In this document: one piece after another, positions 11,090 to 24,055 of the stretch
Position numbering within the stretch: the stretch's first letter is position 1
Layout: each line of letters begins with the position of its first letter
DNA from: Camellia lanceoleosa
Lineage: Eukaryota > Streptophyta > Magnoliopsida > Ericales > Theaceae
Length of the DNA stretch: 64,000 nucleotides
Direction: 5' to 3'
NCBI GenBank assembly: GCA_025200525.1
Contig: CM045763.1
Span: forward strand, 63,251,018-63,315,017
Translations under genes and position numbers: made by a program
The notes under the pieces: generated by a model
The model's database searches: none
What the model saw: only the letters and a program-made list of their open reading frames with translations
Told to the model about the DNA's origin: nothing

Positions 11090-11934
11090 AAAATTAAGAC
11101 TCCGGATTCGGAGCGTCCTTCGTGGATATCATGATTGGCCAAAATTAAGACTCCAGATTCAGAGTGCCCTTCGTGGATATCACGATTGGCCAAAATAAAG
11201 TCTCCGAATTCGGAGCGCCCTTTCGGTGCATGACACCTTAGGGCCGATTAAGACTCTAGATTCGGAGCGCCCTTCGTGGATATCATGATTGGCCGATTAA
11301 GACTTCAGATTCGGAGCACCCTTCGTGGATATCACGATTGGCCAAAATAAAGTCTCCGAATTCAGAGCGCCCTTTCGGTGCATGACACCTTAGGGCTGAT
11401 TAAGACTCCAAGTTCGGAGCGTCCTTCGTGGATATCACGATTGGCCAAAATTAAGACTCTGGATTCGGAGCGTCCTTCATGGATATCACGATTGGCCAAA
11501 ATAAAGTCTCCGAATTTGGAGCGCCTTTTCAATGCATGACACCTTAGGGTCGATTAAGACTCCGGATTCGGAGCGCCCTTCGTAGATATCACAATTGGCC
11601 AAAATTAAGACTCCGGATTCGGAGCGCCCTTCGTAGATATCACGATTGGCCAAAATTAAGACTCCGAATTCGGAGCGCCCTTCGTGGATATCACGATTGG
11701 CCAAAATAAAGTCTCCAAATTCGGAGCGCCCTTTCGGTGCATGACACCTTAGGGTCGATTAAGACTCCGGATTCGGAGCACCCTTCATGGATATCAGGAT
11801 TGGCCAAAATAGTCTTCGAAATCGGAGCGCCCTTTCGGTGCATGACATCTTAGGGCCGATTAAGACTCCGGATTCGGAGCGCCCTTCGTGGATATCACGA
11901 TTGGCCAAAATAAAGTCTCCGAATTCGGAGCCAC
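11090..11934 (+). repeat. Palindromic tandem repeats downstream of integrase, element A
   Basis: A mosaic of about 50-bp and about 105-bp units. The core is 'gactccggattcggagcgcc' plus 'cgtggatatcacgattggcc', alternating with a longer unit containing 'ggtgcatgacaccttaggg'. Several cores are the perfect 14-bp palindrome CTCCGAATTCGGAG. The same family lies in C at 31590-32780. The array is split by F1 and resumes at 16995. Confidence 0.93.
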
Positions 11935-12199
11935 TGTAGACACCCCATTTTTGACCGACCTTAAGACTCAGACGTCACCGGTTGACCGCTCGGTGATATT
12001 GCATACTGTGCTTGTTCAGAAGTCCCAGAGTCACGCGGCGTGCCTGCCGGACTTAGAACCATCTTCTACCTTGTCCCGGTTTGCGAACAGGCTCGGTTTT
12101 CTCTGTTTTCTTTCGAGGAAGGAGTGGTCCGTAGACTATCTCCGGTGGCCGTGAGCTACGTTTAGTGGCAGAGGGCCATTTTGCCCATTTCGAGCTTGG

Positions 12200-12720
12200 T
12201 TCGGTTTTGAGCCAGGCGTCCTTGGGACCGCCCAACCATCTCCGAATTCTCCGGTTTTGGCATGTGCCTCTGTTTTAGTGTTCCGAGGACACTGGGGCCT
12301 GATGCCCACGGCGAACACCACCGGTGCCATGACCCATTTCGGGACCCCAAACGCGGTTTTGGTCGAAGCTTTCATTGCATCGGCCTTCTCCGGTTTTTGG
12401 CGGAGACCTCTGTTTAATATTTCAGGAACCTGAGGCCCCGATGCCCACCGTGGTCGTATGCCACTTCGGTGCTCATAATGGTTTGGGACCCCAAATTGAG
12501 CGGTTTTGGTCCCGAGCATTCATTTCGCATCCATTTTCTCCGGTTTTGGCGGTACCTCTGTTTTGTCATTCCAGAGGACACTGGGTCGCAGATACCCACT
12601 TGATCTGAACACCACTTGGCACTGCAGCCCATTTTCGGATCCCGATTTGCTCGGTTTTGGCCGACGTTCATTTCTCATTAGTTTTTGTTCAAACTTGGCG
12701 GTACCTCTGTTTCAACATTA
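12200..12720 (+). repeat. Degenerate tandem repeats in F1
   Basis: Repeated 'ctccggttttggc', '(g)cctctgtttt' and 'gaccccaaa' blocks about 120-170 bp apart, counterparts of the 161-bp units in F2 (24239-24562). Confidence 0.6.
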
Positions 12721-12884
12721 GAAAGATCCTTTGGGGGGTGGGAGGCCAGCAATTATCCCAGATAACTGGTGCTCCTCCGGAGCCCGTTTTGCTCACTTCC
12801 GGGCCAATGTTGAACACCCTAGGGATATTTTCTTCCAACCAAAGCTACATATCTGTGATGAGGGCATCTAGGAGGACCTTAAGG

Positions 12885-13280
12885 GTTGGTGGTCGGCCAG
12901 AAATTCAGGGTTTCATTTTTGGGCCTCTCCTTCAAGCTCTATGTTGTGGCTCCTGCTTCAGTGTTGCCAATTTCCGACCTTGGAACCTTGTTCTACACAT
13001 CTTGGAGGACACAAAAAGTTGGTGGTCGGCCAGCAATTGTTGGTTTTATTTTTGGGCCTCTTCTTCAAGCTCAATGTTGTGACTTCTGCTTCAGCGTTGC
13101 CAGATTCCGACCCTGGGACCTTATTCTACACACTTGGGAGGACACTCCTGCATAGTGGTCGGCCAGAAAATCTTCACTTCAATTTTGTGCCATGGCCGGC
13201 CGGCCAGGAGGGGTAGCTGGCCGACCAGGTGGGGTGGCCGGCCGGCCACCTCCCACAAATTTACCTGGCCGGCCAGCTTC
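12885..13280 (+). promoter_or_regulatory. GGCCGGCC-rich cluster, probable upstream promoter region of LTR F1
   Basis: 'GTGGTCGGCCAG' occurs at about 12890, 13022 and 13155 (period about 133 bp), followed by GGCCGGCCGGCC blocks at 13194-13275. The equivalent cluster in F2 lies just upstream of a TATA box. In F1 the TATA-like match (ctatttgaag, about 13400) is weak. A role in transcription is inferred from position. Confidence 0.5.
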
Positions 13281-14589
13281 CTGCTTTCCAGCCTGTCCCA
13301 GCTGTCCGGATATTTTCCAACATATCCCGGGGCATCCGGGGGATATTTCGGGAGGGAAAGATTGGGTGCTTTCCCTCCCCTTTTACACCCCATTTCTTGT
13401 CTATTTGAAGGGCCCTCCCTCTCCTTCTTCAAGGTTGGAAAAAATTGTCTCAAGGGATCATCTTCAAATTCCTCCATTTTCATAGCTCAAAACCTCAAAA
13501 AGCTTCTAAGTCCCTAGGTCTTCTCTTCATCAACACCTAGCCTCACCATCCTTACTACCATTCCAGCAGCTAGGAAGTGAATTTCAGAGGTTGAGAAGCT
13601 ACAAATCAAAGCCAAGAATCAAAGAAAGACAAGTCTTCAAGGGTAAGTCTTCAAAACCAACTTTTAGGGCTTTTTCTTGATTCATTTCTATACTCCAATT
13701 GGTTGAGAATTGGGGTTCCGACCCCTACTGCTTTTGTGCTTTTTTTGAGCCCCTCTACAACTTTGTAGAAGGGCTCAACTTCATTTGATGCTCCTATGAT
13801 ATACTTGTTTCAATACCTAGCTTTTATGCCATTATCTTGCATGCTAGTTTAGGCCTATTTCCTTTTGTTTTCAGAGGTCCGACACCTACTGGTTTTGTGC
13901 TCATTTTGAGCCCCTCTACAACATTGTAGAAGGGCTCAACCTCATTTGGTCATTGTATATACCACCTACTTCGAATTCCATCAAGTGTGCCATTTTTGCA
14001 TGCAATTTTTGACCTATTTGTGTTTGTTTTTGGGACTTCGACCCCTACTTGTTTTGGTCTCATTTTGACCCCCTTTACATATTTCATGAAGAAAGTTTTG
14101 TCATTTGGTGTGTGCATTGCATGTCTCATGATATAGCCTATTTGGAAGCCTACTTTGCATGGATTTTATAGCATGTTTGTATTCTGATTTTGAGGATGTC
14201 ATCTTCTGCAATTGTGCTTATTTTTATCTCATCTTCAATGTTGTAGAAGAAAGTTTGTCCATTTGGGGTTTTCATATATCACTTGTCTCAATACCCCTCT
14301 TTTGGCCACTAACTTTGCATGCTATTGTTGATCTACCTATGCTTGTATTTTGGCCATGTTTGTTACTGAAAAATGCCATATTTGGGACTGCCTTGCTACT
14401 GTTCTTGCTGCCATGATCATATTTTGCATGAATAGCATGGCTATAGGCCATTTCGGGGCTTAATTTCACACTCTCGGGATGAATGCATGCTTCGAATGTT
14501 ATTTCGAATTGTCTCGGGGCTGTTTTCCCCTTTATTTAGGTGCTGAAATTCCATTGCCATGCTTACATGTCATTCCCTATGCCATTTAC

Positions 14590-15375
14590 ATCATTTTTGC
14601 GTTGCCTCGGTTTGCGTGCTAGTGCGCACGCCTTCCGAGGCGCCCCTGTTTTTATCCGACGGCAGCCTATGTGAGTGTGGTTGAGGCCCTCTCATGTCGG
14701 CGTAAGCCCAATTTGTATTTTCATGCTTCTACATCATTGCCTCGATTTGCGTGTCATGCACGCTGCGTTTAGCGACTTTATTTTTATCCGGCGGCCTATG
14801 TGAGTGTGGTTGAGGCCCTCTCATGCGGCGTAAGCCCAATTTGCATTTTCATGCTTTACATCATTGCCTCGATTTGCGTGTCCATGGGCGCAGCGTTTGC
14901 GACTTTTGTTTTTTAAGACGGCCTCCTATGTGAGTGAGCTGAGGCTCTCCCACGTTGGTGTAAGCCCATTGCGGCATTCCGTGTGCCTTTTCATTGTCTT
15001 TCATCATCGCCTCGGTTTGCACGCCTGTGGGCACGCACTTCGAGGCACTTCGGTTTTATCCGATTTTCATCTTTCATCATCGTCTTGGTTCCCGTGCCTA
15101 TGGGTGCGTATTTCGAGGCACTTCGGTCTTATCCGATTTGCATCTTTCATCGTGGCCTTGGTTTGCGTGCCCGTATGCACGCATTTCGAGGCACACTCTG
15201 TTTTATCTGATTTCCATTCCGTACGCCGTTTCCTCGGATTGCGTGCCTATGGGCGCGCATTTCGAGGCATTTTATTTTAGTCTCATTACACATTGTATTT
15301 CATATCGTCTCATGCTTGTATGTCATTTTTCTTGATTTGCGTGCCCGTGGGCACGCATTTCGAGGCATCCCACTT
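14590..15375 (+). repeat. Hairpin-bearing tandem repeats in F1
   Basis: Units of roughly 80-125 bp are anchored on 'tttgcgtgcccgtgggcacg' with 'cgaggca' after it and 'gcctcg' before it. The two arms GCCTCG/CGAGGC and GCGTGC/GCACGC can pair, giving an array of potential hairpins. F2 has the same array at 21450-22200. Confidence 0.8.
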
Positions 15376-16994
15376 TCATAGCATTGTGCATGCTATATCA
15401 TATGTTAGTTGCATTTCATGCATATCATGCATATTGCACGGGAAACAAGGCGCGTTTCGTACTCCGAGTAACGGAACGGGTCTCAATTCCCAAGTCACCG
15501 ACACTCCGGATTATCCATGATGGAGTTAGGTTTTCATTGTAGCATTCATGTGTATTCATCCCAATATTGAGTTGTGCAATTCGGTTCCTCGGCCATCATG
15601 CATCGATATGCGTGATTGGTGGCACGAGGATCGAGGCATGCATATATTTGTGAAATACACTGCTGTGCCCTTTTCCTGCTCTCTGTTGCAGCAAAATCCA
15701 GAGTTAGCGACTTTTCGGAATTCGGCGCGCATTTCGAGAAACACTGCGAACAGAGGCTAATCGGGGCATCCCAGTGGATTTCCGCGCCAGGCAGCCCAAC
15801 ATACATCATCTATCAGAAGCAAGGCAGCCCCTGGCTTGCATGCCAGTTTACTGCTTTCTTAGTTAATTGTTAATTAATTAGAAATTTGTATATTTATTCG
15901 GACTGTATTATTCGGACTGTATTATTTATTCGGACCCTCTGCGCGGGGGCATAAATGTAATAAGGGTGCGTGAGTGCGATGTATGTCTTCCAACCCCCAT
16001 TTCTTTCTCCCTTTTATTTATCCGCTTTGGATGGTTAGATATAGGGCATATTTCAATTAGCATACAGTATGACAGCATGTTTGCATCATTCATCTGTATT
16101 GCATGCATCGGGCTCGGCGCATCATACAAACTGCATCGTATTTCAATTCCAAGTTGAGTACTTGATAGCTGTTGCATCTCATATGCCATATTTAGAATAG
16201 CCGAGCCTGCTATAGTTGCATTTTGCATGTGTTGCATTAGACATTTCTGTATACTTAGGTCCATGCATGGATTTCTAATGAGTTTTTGTTTTGGCTTGGA
16301 GTACTCGGTAAGTTTTATGCTTTAGCATCCTTGCATGTGTGTGAGTGTTGCCATGAATAGCATGCTTACCATGAGGCTAAATGCTTATGTGATATAACTG
16401 CCTTGAATGCCTGTGGGTGGAGGTTGAGTTATCTAAATTGGAGCAATTCATCGACTGTTTGTGTTAAGCCCACTAGATTGTGGCAAAATCTGTATTTTAA
16501 GCCTACCTGCGGGTAGCAAACCATCTTTCACAAACAAACATGAAATGTTTTGTTCCAATTCAGCAGCCCGATCTATACTTATTTCTTTGTCGAGCATCAC
16601 ATAGTAATCCTAGGCTAATAACCGGAATAAGAACTCACAAAGTTTTCAAAAACAGATATCATGGTTAGTAGAGGCCGGTCTTCGACCGGGCGAGAGGGGG
16701 TGCTCATGATGTGACCTTCCCTAATCGTACCCAAGTTCCCGAGCCAACTTTGGTGATGACGGACACGTGGCCTTTTGGCACCGAGTCAGGGTTTCCTAAA
16801 TTTCCCATTTTAAAATATTTAGGTGGCGACTCTGTTATCTGGCAAAGCAGTCCATGTTTGGCACTTCTTTCAAAAAATCTGTTTTCCTTCAAAATGATTT
16901 GCCGGATTTGGACTCTTTGGTTCGAGATCTGGAACCGCAACAAAAATCGAGTCCGAACTGTAGCGAGGTCCCCCGCGGGCGTTGTTACAGCCCC

Positions 16995-17110
16995 CCTTTT
17001 GGGGCATGACACCTTAGGGCCGAATAAGCCTCTTAAGGCCGATTAAGACTCCGGATTCGGAGCACCCTTCGTGGGTATCACGATTGGCCAAAAGTCTCCG
17101 GATTCGGAGC
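16995..17110 (+). repeat. Continuation of element A palindromic repeat after F1
   Basis: 'ggcatgacaccttagggccg' and 'ctccggattcggag' resume the array interrupted at 11934, proving that F1 is an insertion. Confidence 0.9.
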
Positions 17111-17350
17111 CTTTGTGAGATACATTCGGACTACTTCACTGGCCGAATAAATATTCAATGAGAATTGTTCTTAATTCGAGCAGGTTAATGCATGTTTAAA
17201 CATTTGCATCACGAAACACAAAACTTGCCAGTAAGTTGAAATAATACGTTTAATTAAGCACATAACATTTCATGACCAAATACGGACGTTGAAAATAAAA
17301 GAAATTCTATTTGTTCGGCACGAAGTCTGTTCTCACGTTCCAAAGTCTAT
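17111..17350 (+). other. Spacer between repeat array and antisense ORF1, element A
   Basis: AT-rich, no ORF or repeat. It probably holds the 3' end of the antisense ORF1 transcript. Confidence 0.4.
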
Positions 17351-18250
17351 TTATTCGGCATCCTCATCGTCACTCTTCTCAATTTCGAAATCAGAATAGG
17401 GTAAGTAGTGACGATGATACAGAGGCGAAGCCGAATCAATTCCCACGGCTTCGAGAGCTTTCTCAGTTTGAAGGGCCTTGATCTAGCCATGCTTAAATCC
17501 ACGATTTTCACATCAGCAGACCTCCTCGGCAAGGTCTCGCTTGGTCTTCTCTATCCCGGCCTTTAGGCCGTCCTGAAACCCCTTTGCATAACCCGAGGTC
17601 CGTTGGGTCACTCTCTCCTCAACGACCAATTTAGATTGACCGGCCACCACCGACGCGCTCGTTTGAACATTCTTCAGGCTCAAGCTCACGCCTTTTTTTT
17701 CCGAATCTCCGCACGCGATTCCTTTCGTCCTTTTTCTCACTCTCACGTCGCACTTCCCGCAGACGCATGCCGACTTTGTGAGAAGTATATAGTCCTTTCA
17801 CGGCGCCATGTATGCCGTCTCGAAATACTTTGAAATCTTGACGTCCGACCATCGATTGTTGGACTTCCGGCGGGAAGATCTGTCGAGCGAACTCATTCGC
17901 CACACTGGTTTTTAATGATAGAATCCGCCTCCGTCATCGGTCTATTCCTCACAAAAATCGCAAAACTCAACGGTCGTGGCGTCGCATCAGGCTTGATTCT
18001 CGGTCGCGGGCGCGGAGAATTTCCCCGTTGTTGCCTGTCCTTTCGGGGCGATCTGCTTCGACGATTAAGGGGTTGCTGTGTTTCCCCATCCTTGGACGTT
18101 CTTCTTCTCGTACGCATAGGCTTGCTACTGTGACTCATTGCGGCATCTAATTCAGCCAATCTTTGTCCCTCCTAGGTTGCCTGAATGAAAATAAGTAGGG
18201 CCTCTGGCGTGCACCCGCCCCATTTATCCTTCAATGTATGCAGCTCTCCT
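17351..18250 (-). pseudogene. Antisense ORF1 (RS-rich coiled-coil protein), element A
   Basis: Runs opposite to the element, between integrase and 3' LTR. The readable N-terminus extends back to about 18250 ('LHTLKDKWGG'). It is followed by 'RLAELDAAMSHSS', an Arg/Ser-rich tract (NRRSRSPRKDRQQRG), a conserved block (RPLSFAIFVRNRPMTEADS), 'EVQQSMVGRQDFKVF', a coiled-coil stretch, the motif ENRGFKHG and an acidic tail ending DDEDAE. Lesions: a frameshift near 17745, TGA before CENRG and TAG replacing the Trp after KHG. Element C has the homologue at 30356-31300. Function unknown; the RS tract recalls RNA-binding proteins, but I see no RRM. Confidence 0.75.
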
Positions 18251-18289
18251 GAGGCAACGTCAGTAATCCCAAACGTGAAAAGTCGGATG

Positions 18290-19320
18290 ACAACTGTCCG
18301 GCCCATTCGGCTTCTCAAACCAAGGGCAGATTTACTAATCTGGTGCAGCTAAAACAAGCGGATTTACTAATCTGGTTGGCCATGTTTTCAAGCGCAAGCG
18401 CCGACCAATCTGTGCCCCAGCCAGCCCAAGCCAGCCCACGAGTTAGGCCCATTAGGCTTCGCAAGACTCGCGCCCTGGCTAAAGCAAGGGCAGATTTACC
18501 AATCTAGTCGGCCATGTTTTCAAGCGCAAGCGTTGACCAATCTGTGCCTCAGCCAGCTCACGAGTTAGGCCCATTCGGCTTCGCAAGCTCGTGCCCTGGC
18601 TAAGGTAAGAGTAGATTTACTAATCTGGTTGGCCATGTTTTCAAGCACAAACGCCGATCAATCTGTGCCTCAGCCAACCCACGAGTTAGGCCCATACGGC
18701 TTCTGAAACCAAGGACAGATTTACTAATCTGGTCTGGCTAAGGCAAGGGCAGATTTACTAATCTGGTCGGCCATGTTTTCAAGCGCAAGCGCCGACCAAT
18801 CTGTGCCCCCAGCTAGCCCACGAGTTAGGCCCATTCGGCTTCGCAAGCTCGCGCCGTGGCTAAGGCAAGGGTAGATTTACCAATCTAGTTGGCCATGTTT
18901 TCAAGCGCAAGTGCCGACCAATCTGTGCCCCAGCCAGCCTAAGCCAGCCCACGAGTTAGGCCCATACGGCTTCTAAAACCAAGGGCAGATTTACTAATCT
19001 GATCTAGCTAAGGCAAGGGTAGTTTACTAATCTGGTCGGCCAGGTTTTCAAGCGCAAGCGCCGACTAATCTGTGCCCTAGTCGATCAATCTGTGCCTCAG
19101 CTAGCCCACGAGTTAGGTCCATTCGGCTTTTGAAACCAAGGGCAGATTTACTAATCTAGTCTGGCTAAGGCAAGGGCAGATTTACTAGTCTGATCGGCCA
19201 TGTTTTCAAGCGCAAGCGCCGACCAATCTATGCCTCAGCCAGCCCACGAGTTAGGCCCATTAAACCCATAGCTCGCGCATACTGCTAAGGCAAGGCAGAT
19301 TTACTAACTGTCACCAAATA
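18290..19320 (-). repeat. Tandem repeat between the two antisense genes, element A
   Basis: About seven degenerate units anchored on 'ggccatgttttcaagcgcaa' at about 18378, 18510, 18631, 18769, 18891, 19038 and 19196 (spacing 121-158 bp), with 'cagatttactaatctgg' and 'cccacgagttaggcccat' blocks. The short palindrome CAGATTTACTAATCTG recurs. Element C has a shorter related spacer at 29680-30250. Confidence 0.88.
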
Positions 19321-19587
19321 CCTAAGCTAAGCAGCCGATCTAACCATAACCGAAAGCAATATCATTCATCAACAACATTTTTCATCAACAACATTTTCCT
19401 TAGCAAGTTGAGCACAACTCATGAAATTTTATATATGCAAATTACTAAACAAAAAGCTACAAGCCCGCATGAAAATGCCTAGCAAAAACTGTAAAAACAA
19501 CTATGACTGTAGCAACACATGAAAAATACCAAATTAAAAACTGTAAAAATACATTCGACATCCTAAAAACTATGTCAGTCGCCCAGA
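19321..19587 (-). other. Spacer downstream of antisense ORF2, element A
   Basis: A-rich and without ORFs. As it follows the antisense ORF2 stop at 19588, it likely holds that gene's 3' UTR. Confidence 0.4.
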
Positions 19588-21449
19588 TCAGCCATCGGAA
19601 TCAGACTCCAATGGCTCAACATCCACTTGCTCATATGGTATTGACATAATCAATGAAGCTTTAGCAGCAGCAAGGGTGTAGACGTCCCCGAACGCATCCC
19701 GGGGAAAGGGGGAGTGCGAATCCCCCCCCGTTCTAGTTCGATATTGGGTCACTACAGTTCGAAGGACTCAAATGTCACGGTTCTCAATCTTGAACCAAAG
19801 AGTCCAAATCCGGCAAATCGTTTTTGAGAAAAATAGATTTTTGAAAAGAAGTGCCAAACATGGACTGCTTTGCCAGATACAGATTCGCCACCTAAATATT
19901 TTTAAAATGGGAAATTTAGGAAACCCTGACTCGGTGCCAAAGGCCACGTGTCCGTCATCACCAAAGTTGCCTCGGCTCGGGAACTTGGGTACGATTGGGG
20001 AAGGTCACTTTGTGAGCACCCCCGCTCGCCCGGTCAAAGACCGGCCTCTACTAACCATGATATCTGTTTTTGAAAACATTGTGCGTTCTTATTCCGGTTA
20101 TTAGCCTAGGTTACTATGTGATGCTCGCAGCAAACAAGCATAGACTGAGTCGCCTGAATTGGAACTAAACATTTCATGTTTGTTTGTTTGAAAATGGTTT
20201 GATGGTGCTACCCGCAGGTAGGCTAAGACGTGGATTTGCCACCCTCAGGTGGGCTTAGAAAAATATGATTTTGCCACTATCTAATGGGCTTAAAACAAAC
20301 AGTCAATGATTTGTTCCACTTCAAGTAACTCAACCTCCACCCACAGGCATTCAAGCAGTTATATCACATAAGCAGTTAGCCTCATGGTAAGCATGCTATT
20401 CATGGCAGCACTCACACACATGCAAGGATGCTAAAGCATAAAACTCACCGAGTACTCCAAGCCAAAACAGAAGCTAATTAGAAATCCATGCATGGACCTA
20501 AGCATACTGAAATGTCTAATGCAACACATGCAAAGATGCAAACTATAGCAGGCTCGGCTATTCTAAACATGGCATATGAAATGCTACAGCTTTCAAGTAT
20601 TCAATTTGGAATTGAAATACAAATGCAGTTTGTATGATGCGCCGAGCCCGGTGCGTGCAAAACAGATGAATGATGCAAACATGTCATTTGTCATCAGATC
20701 GATTGAAATATGCCCTATATCTAACCATTATAAGCGGGTAAATAAAAGGGAAGAAAGACGTGGGGTTGGAAGACATACATCACACTCACCCACACTTATT
20801 ACAATTATGCCCTCGCGCAGAGGGTCCGAATAAATAATAATACAGTCCGAAATAAAAGAATAATACAGTCCAAAATATACAGTCCGAATAATAAATATAC
20901 AAATTCCTAATTAATTATCAAATTAACTAAGAAAGTCAGAATCGGCATGCAAGCCGGGGCGCTTTTGACTCGCTTCGATAATGAAATGATGCATGTTGGG
21001 CTACTTTGCGCGAAAATCCACTGGGATGCCCCAATTAGCCTCTGTTTGCAATGTTTCTCGAAATGCGTGCCAGACTCCGAAAAGTTGCTGATTCTTCATT
21101 TTGCCGCAACAGAGAGTAGGAAAGGGGCATAGCAATGTATTTCACAAATATATGCATGCCTCGATCCTCGTGCCACCAATCACGCATATCGATGCATGAT
21201 GGCCGAGGAATCGGATTACACAACTCAATATAGGATGAATGCAGATGAATGCTACAACAAAACCTAACTCCATCATGGGTAATCCGGAGTGTCGGTGACT
21301 TGGGAATTGAGACCCGTTCCGTCACTTAGAGTACGAAACGTGCCTCGTTTCCCGTGCCCGGGCTAACTCCTATCCCGAACACGATGCAATATGCATGATA
21401 TGCATGAATGCAACTAATATGCAATCCTAACATGCACGATGCTGTGAAA

Positions 21450-22200
21450 ATGAGATGCCTCGAAATGCGTGCACGCGGGCACGCAAACCGAGGCGATGAT
21501 CCTAAGGCATAATATGGCATTCGCAATGCAAATTGGACTTACACTAACACGAGTGAGTCTCAGCCACACCCATATAAGAGGTCGTCGGATAAAAAGTGAA
21601 GTGCCTCGAAATGCGTGCACACGGGCATGCAAACCGAGGCGATGGCACAAAGGCATGAAATGACACGAAATATGATATACAATGAGACTAAAATGAGATG
21701 TCTTGAAATGCGTGCCCACGGGCACGCAAACCGAGAAAATGGCATACGGAATGCAACAGGACTAAAATGAGATATGTGATGCAATATGGGCTTATACCAA
21801 CATGAGTGAGCCTCAGCCACACTCACATAGGAGGCCAATGGATGAAAATGAAGTGCCTCGAAATGCGTGCACACGGGCACGCAAACCGAGGCAATGGTAC
21901 TAAAGTATGAAATGGCATTCCAAATGCAGATTGGACTTATACTAACATGAGAGAGCCTCAGCCACACTCATATAAGAGGCCGAAAGGTGAAAATGAGGTG
22001 CCTCGAAATGCGTGCACACAGACACGCAAACCGAGGCGATGGCATATGCAATGCAATGAAACTAAAATGGCATACAGAATGCAAAATGGACCTACACTAA
22101 CGTGAGTGAGCCTCAGCCACACTCACATAAGAGGCCGTCGGTTAAAAGTGAAGCGCCTCGAAATGCGCGCACACGGGCACGCAAACCGAGGCAATGTATT
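21450..22200 (-). repeat. Hairpin-bearing tandem repeats in F2
   Basis: Six or so units, 100-160 bp apart, centred on 'cctcgaaatgcgtgc...gggcacgcaaaccgagg'. Arms GCCTCG/CGAGGC and GCGTGC/GCACGC form a potential hairpin each. They alternate with 'cctcagccacactcacat' blocks. Confidence 0.85.
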
Positions 22201-23734
22201 AAAGCATGAAATGACATAGAAAATGATATGCAAACATGCCAATAGATTTTCAGCACTCACAAATGATGCAAAACAGTCCCAAAAGGTGGGGAAATGACAC
22301 CAAATGCACGAAACGGTCCCGAAATGCGATATTAAGCACCCGAAATGGCCTATAGCCATACTAAACATGCATAATTGGTACATGACGTGCAAAACAGTAG
22401 CAAGGCAGCCCCAAAATAGCATTTTTTACAATACAAGACATGGCGAAATAGTGAGCATAGATGGGACAACAATGGCATGCAAAAATGGGGGCCAAGAGAG
22501 GGGTATTGAAGCAAGTGATGTATACGATGCTCAAACTGAAAAATTTCCTTCTACAACACTGATGAGGGACTAAAAATATGAATATTTACAGCAGATGACA
22601 TCCCCCAACTCAGTATGAAAACATGCTAAAAATGTCATGCAATAATGAAGCCAACAAAGGCTAGAACATGAGGTATGCCATGCATTCATCAAACAGCCTT
22701 GGACCCTTAACAAAACATGACAAGAAGGAAAAAATATGGATATTTTCAGTACTGATCATGGCCGAAAACAGAAGTTATATAGGCCTAAAAAAGCATGCAA
22801 GAATGGGAGTCAAAGAGGGATATAAAGACAAGCACAGCATGGAGACCCCCAACAAGGTTGATCCCTTCAAAAATGTTGTAGAGGGACACAAAATAAGCCT
22901 ACTCACAGTTCATGAAATGCTCCAAAACAGACTATATGTAGGTCAAACAAATCATGCAAACTTACGGTAAATGTGAGAGATTATGATGCAAGTGAATGAT
23001 AGAGAGGCCAAACAGGGTTGAGCCCTTCTTCAATGTTGAAGAGGGGCTCAAAATAGGCCCACTCAAAGTTTACATTATGCTCGAAAACAGATCAATCATA
23101 GGCTAGATAAAGCATGCAAAAGCAAGGGTAAAACATGGATTTAAAGCAAGTGGCATATGGAGCATGAAAACAAGGTTGATCCCTTCTTCAATGTTGAAGA
23201 GGGGCTCAAAATAAGCACAATATCAGTTCATGAGATGCTCCAAATCAGATCACACATAGGCCAAATATTCAATGCAAAATAATGGCATATAAGAGGATAT
23301 TGAAACAAGTGCAAGATGGAGGGCTCAAACAGGGTTGAGCCCTTGAACAAACATGAAGAATAGCTCAAAAAAAGGCCCCTTTCAGTTTTGGTTGGAGCCC
23401 AAAACAATAAGAAAATAGGCTTAAGAAATGAGGCAAGAAAGTGCTGCAAAAGAGAGAAATGGAGCCTTACCCTTGTAGACAAGTCTTGGCTCTCTTTTGC
23501 TTGAAGAATGGATGCCTCCTAGCTGCTGGAAAGTTCTCCTAGCTTCTGGAATGGAGTTGTGATGATAGGGCTTGGAGATGATGAAGAAATGGCCCCAAAA
23601 CTTGAAGAAAATGGAGTTGTATCTATGTATATGCTCCAATCAATCCATGTAGCTTCTTCTCTTGAGTTAGGAGGACACTAATGTATGCAAGAGAGGGAGA
23701 GAGGAATCCTTCTTCAAATGGAGGGAAATGAGCT

Positions 23735-23742
23735 CTATATTT
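23735..23742 (-). promoter_or_regulatory. TATA box of LTR F2
   Basis: On the minus strand 'aaatatagag' lies about 80-190 bp downstream of the GGCCGGCC cluster (23820-23925) and upstream of a CT-rich stretch, the expected LTR core-promoter layout. Confidence 0.5.
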
Positions 23743-23819
23743 CCCTCTAAAGGGGTCCCCCGGATGAGATGTTTTTGGGGGAAAATCAAAGCACAGCTGG
23801 AATGCACACAACCCAAGGA

Positions 23820-24055
23820 AGCAGGCCGGCTAGCCAACTTTATTGGAGGTGGCCGGCCGGCCACCCCCCATGGCCGGCCGGCCAAGGGCAAAAATGGAAA
23901 GTGAGAATTTCTGGCCGGCCACCAAAGGTTGGTGTCCTCCCATATGTATACAACAAGACCCTATGGTTGGAAATTGGCAACTCTGAAATAGGAGAAACAA
24001 CAAGCCACTTTTAGGAGAGACTCAAAAATGAAAGAAGGAATTACTGGCCGGCCAT
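23820..24055 (-). promoter_or_regulatory. GGCCGGCC cluster upstream of the F2 TATA box
   Basis: TGGCCGGCCA-type blocks at about 24043, 23912, 23870 and 23850, the last two as GGCCGGCCGGCC. It is the counterpart of 13155-13280 in F1. Confidence 0.55.

Larger units (their letters stand above)
11935..16989 (+). mobile_element. Solo LTR F1 (Ogre-type, 5055 bp)
   Basis: Begins TGTAGACACCCC and ends GTTGTTACA, flanked by gccac (11930-11934) and gcccc (16990-16994), a one-mismatch 5-bp duplication. It interrupts the repeat array of A, which continues on both sides. No gag, pol, PBS plus leader or second LTR is present, so it is a solo LTR. It is homologous to F2 in reverse orientation, and its last 1 kb or more is related to the B/D LTR. 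It contains GGCCGGCC clusters, hairpin repeats and a PBS-like motif near its end. Confidence 0.85.

Noticed and set aside
12136..13517. Overlapping ORFs on both strands of F1
   Set aside because: All are shadows of GC-rich LTR repeats; none aligns with a readable frame in F2.
14864..15335. ORFs of 113-138 codons in F1
   Set aside because: Composition is His/Phe/Arg low complexity created by the hairpin repeat units; other frames are equally open; no start context or homology.
11935..16989. F1 as a complete non-autonomous element with short internal LTRs
   Set aside because: No direct repeat at its two ends; TG/CA ends and homology to F2 and the B LTR fit a single long LTR.
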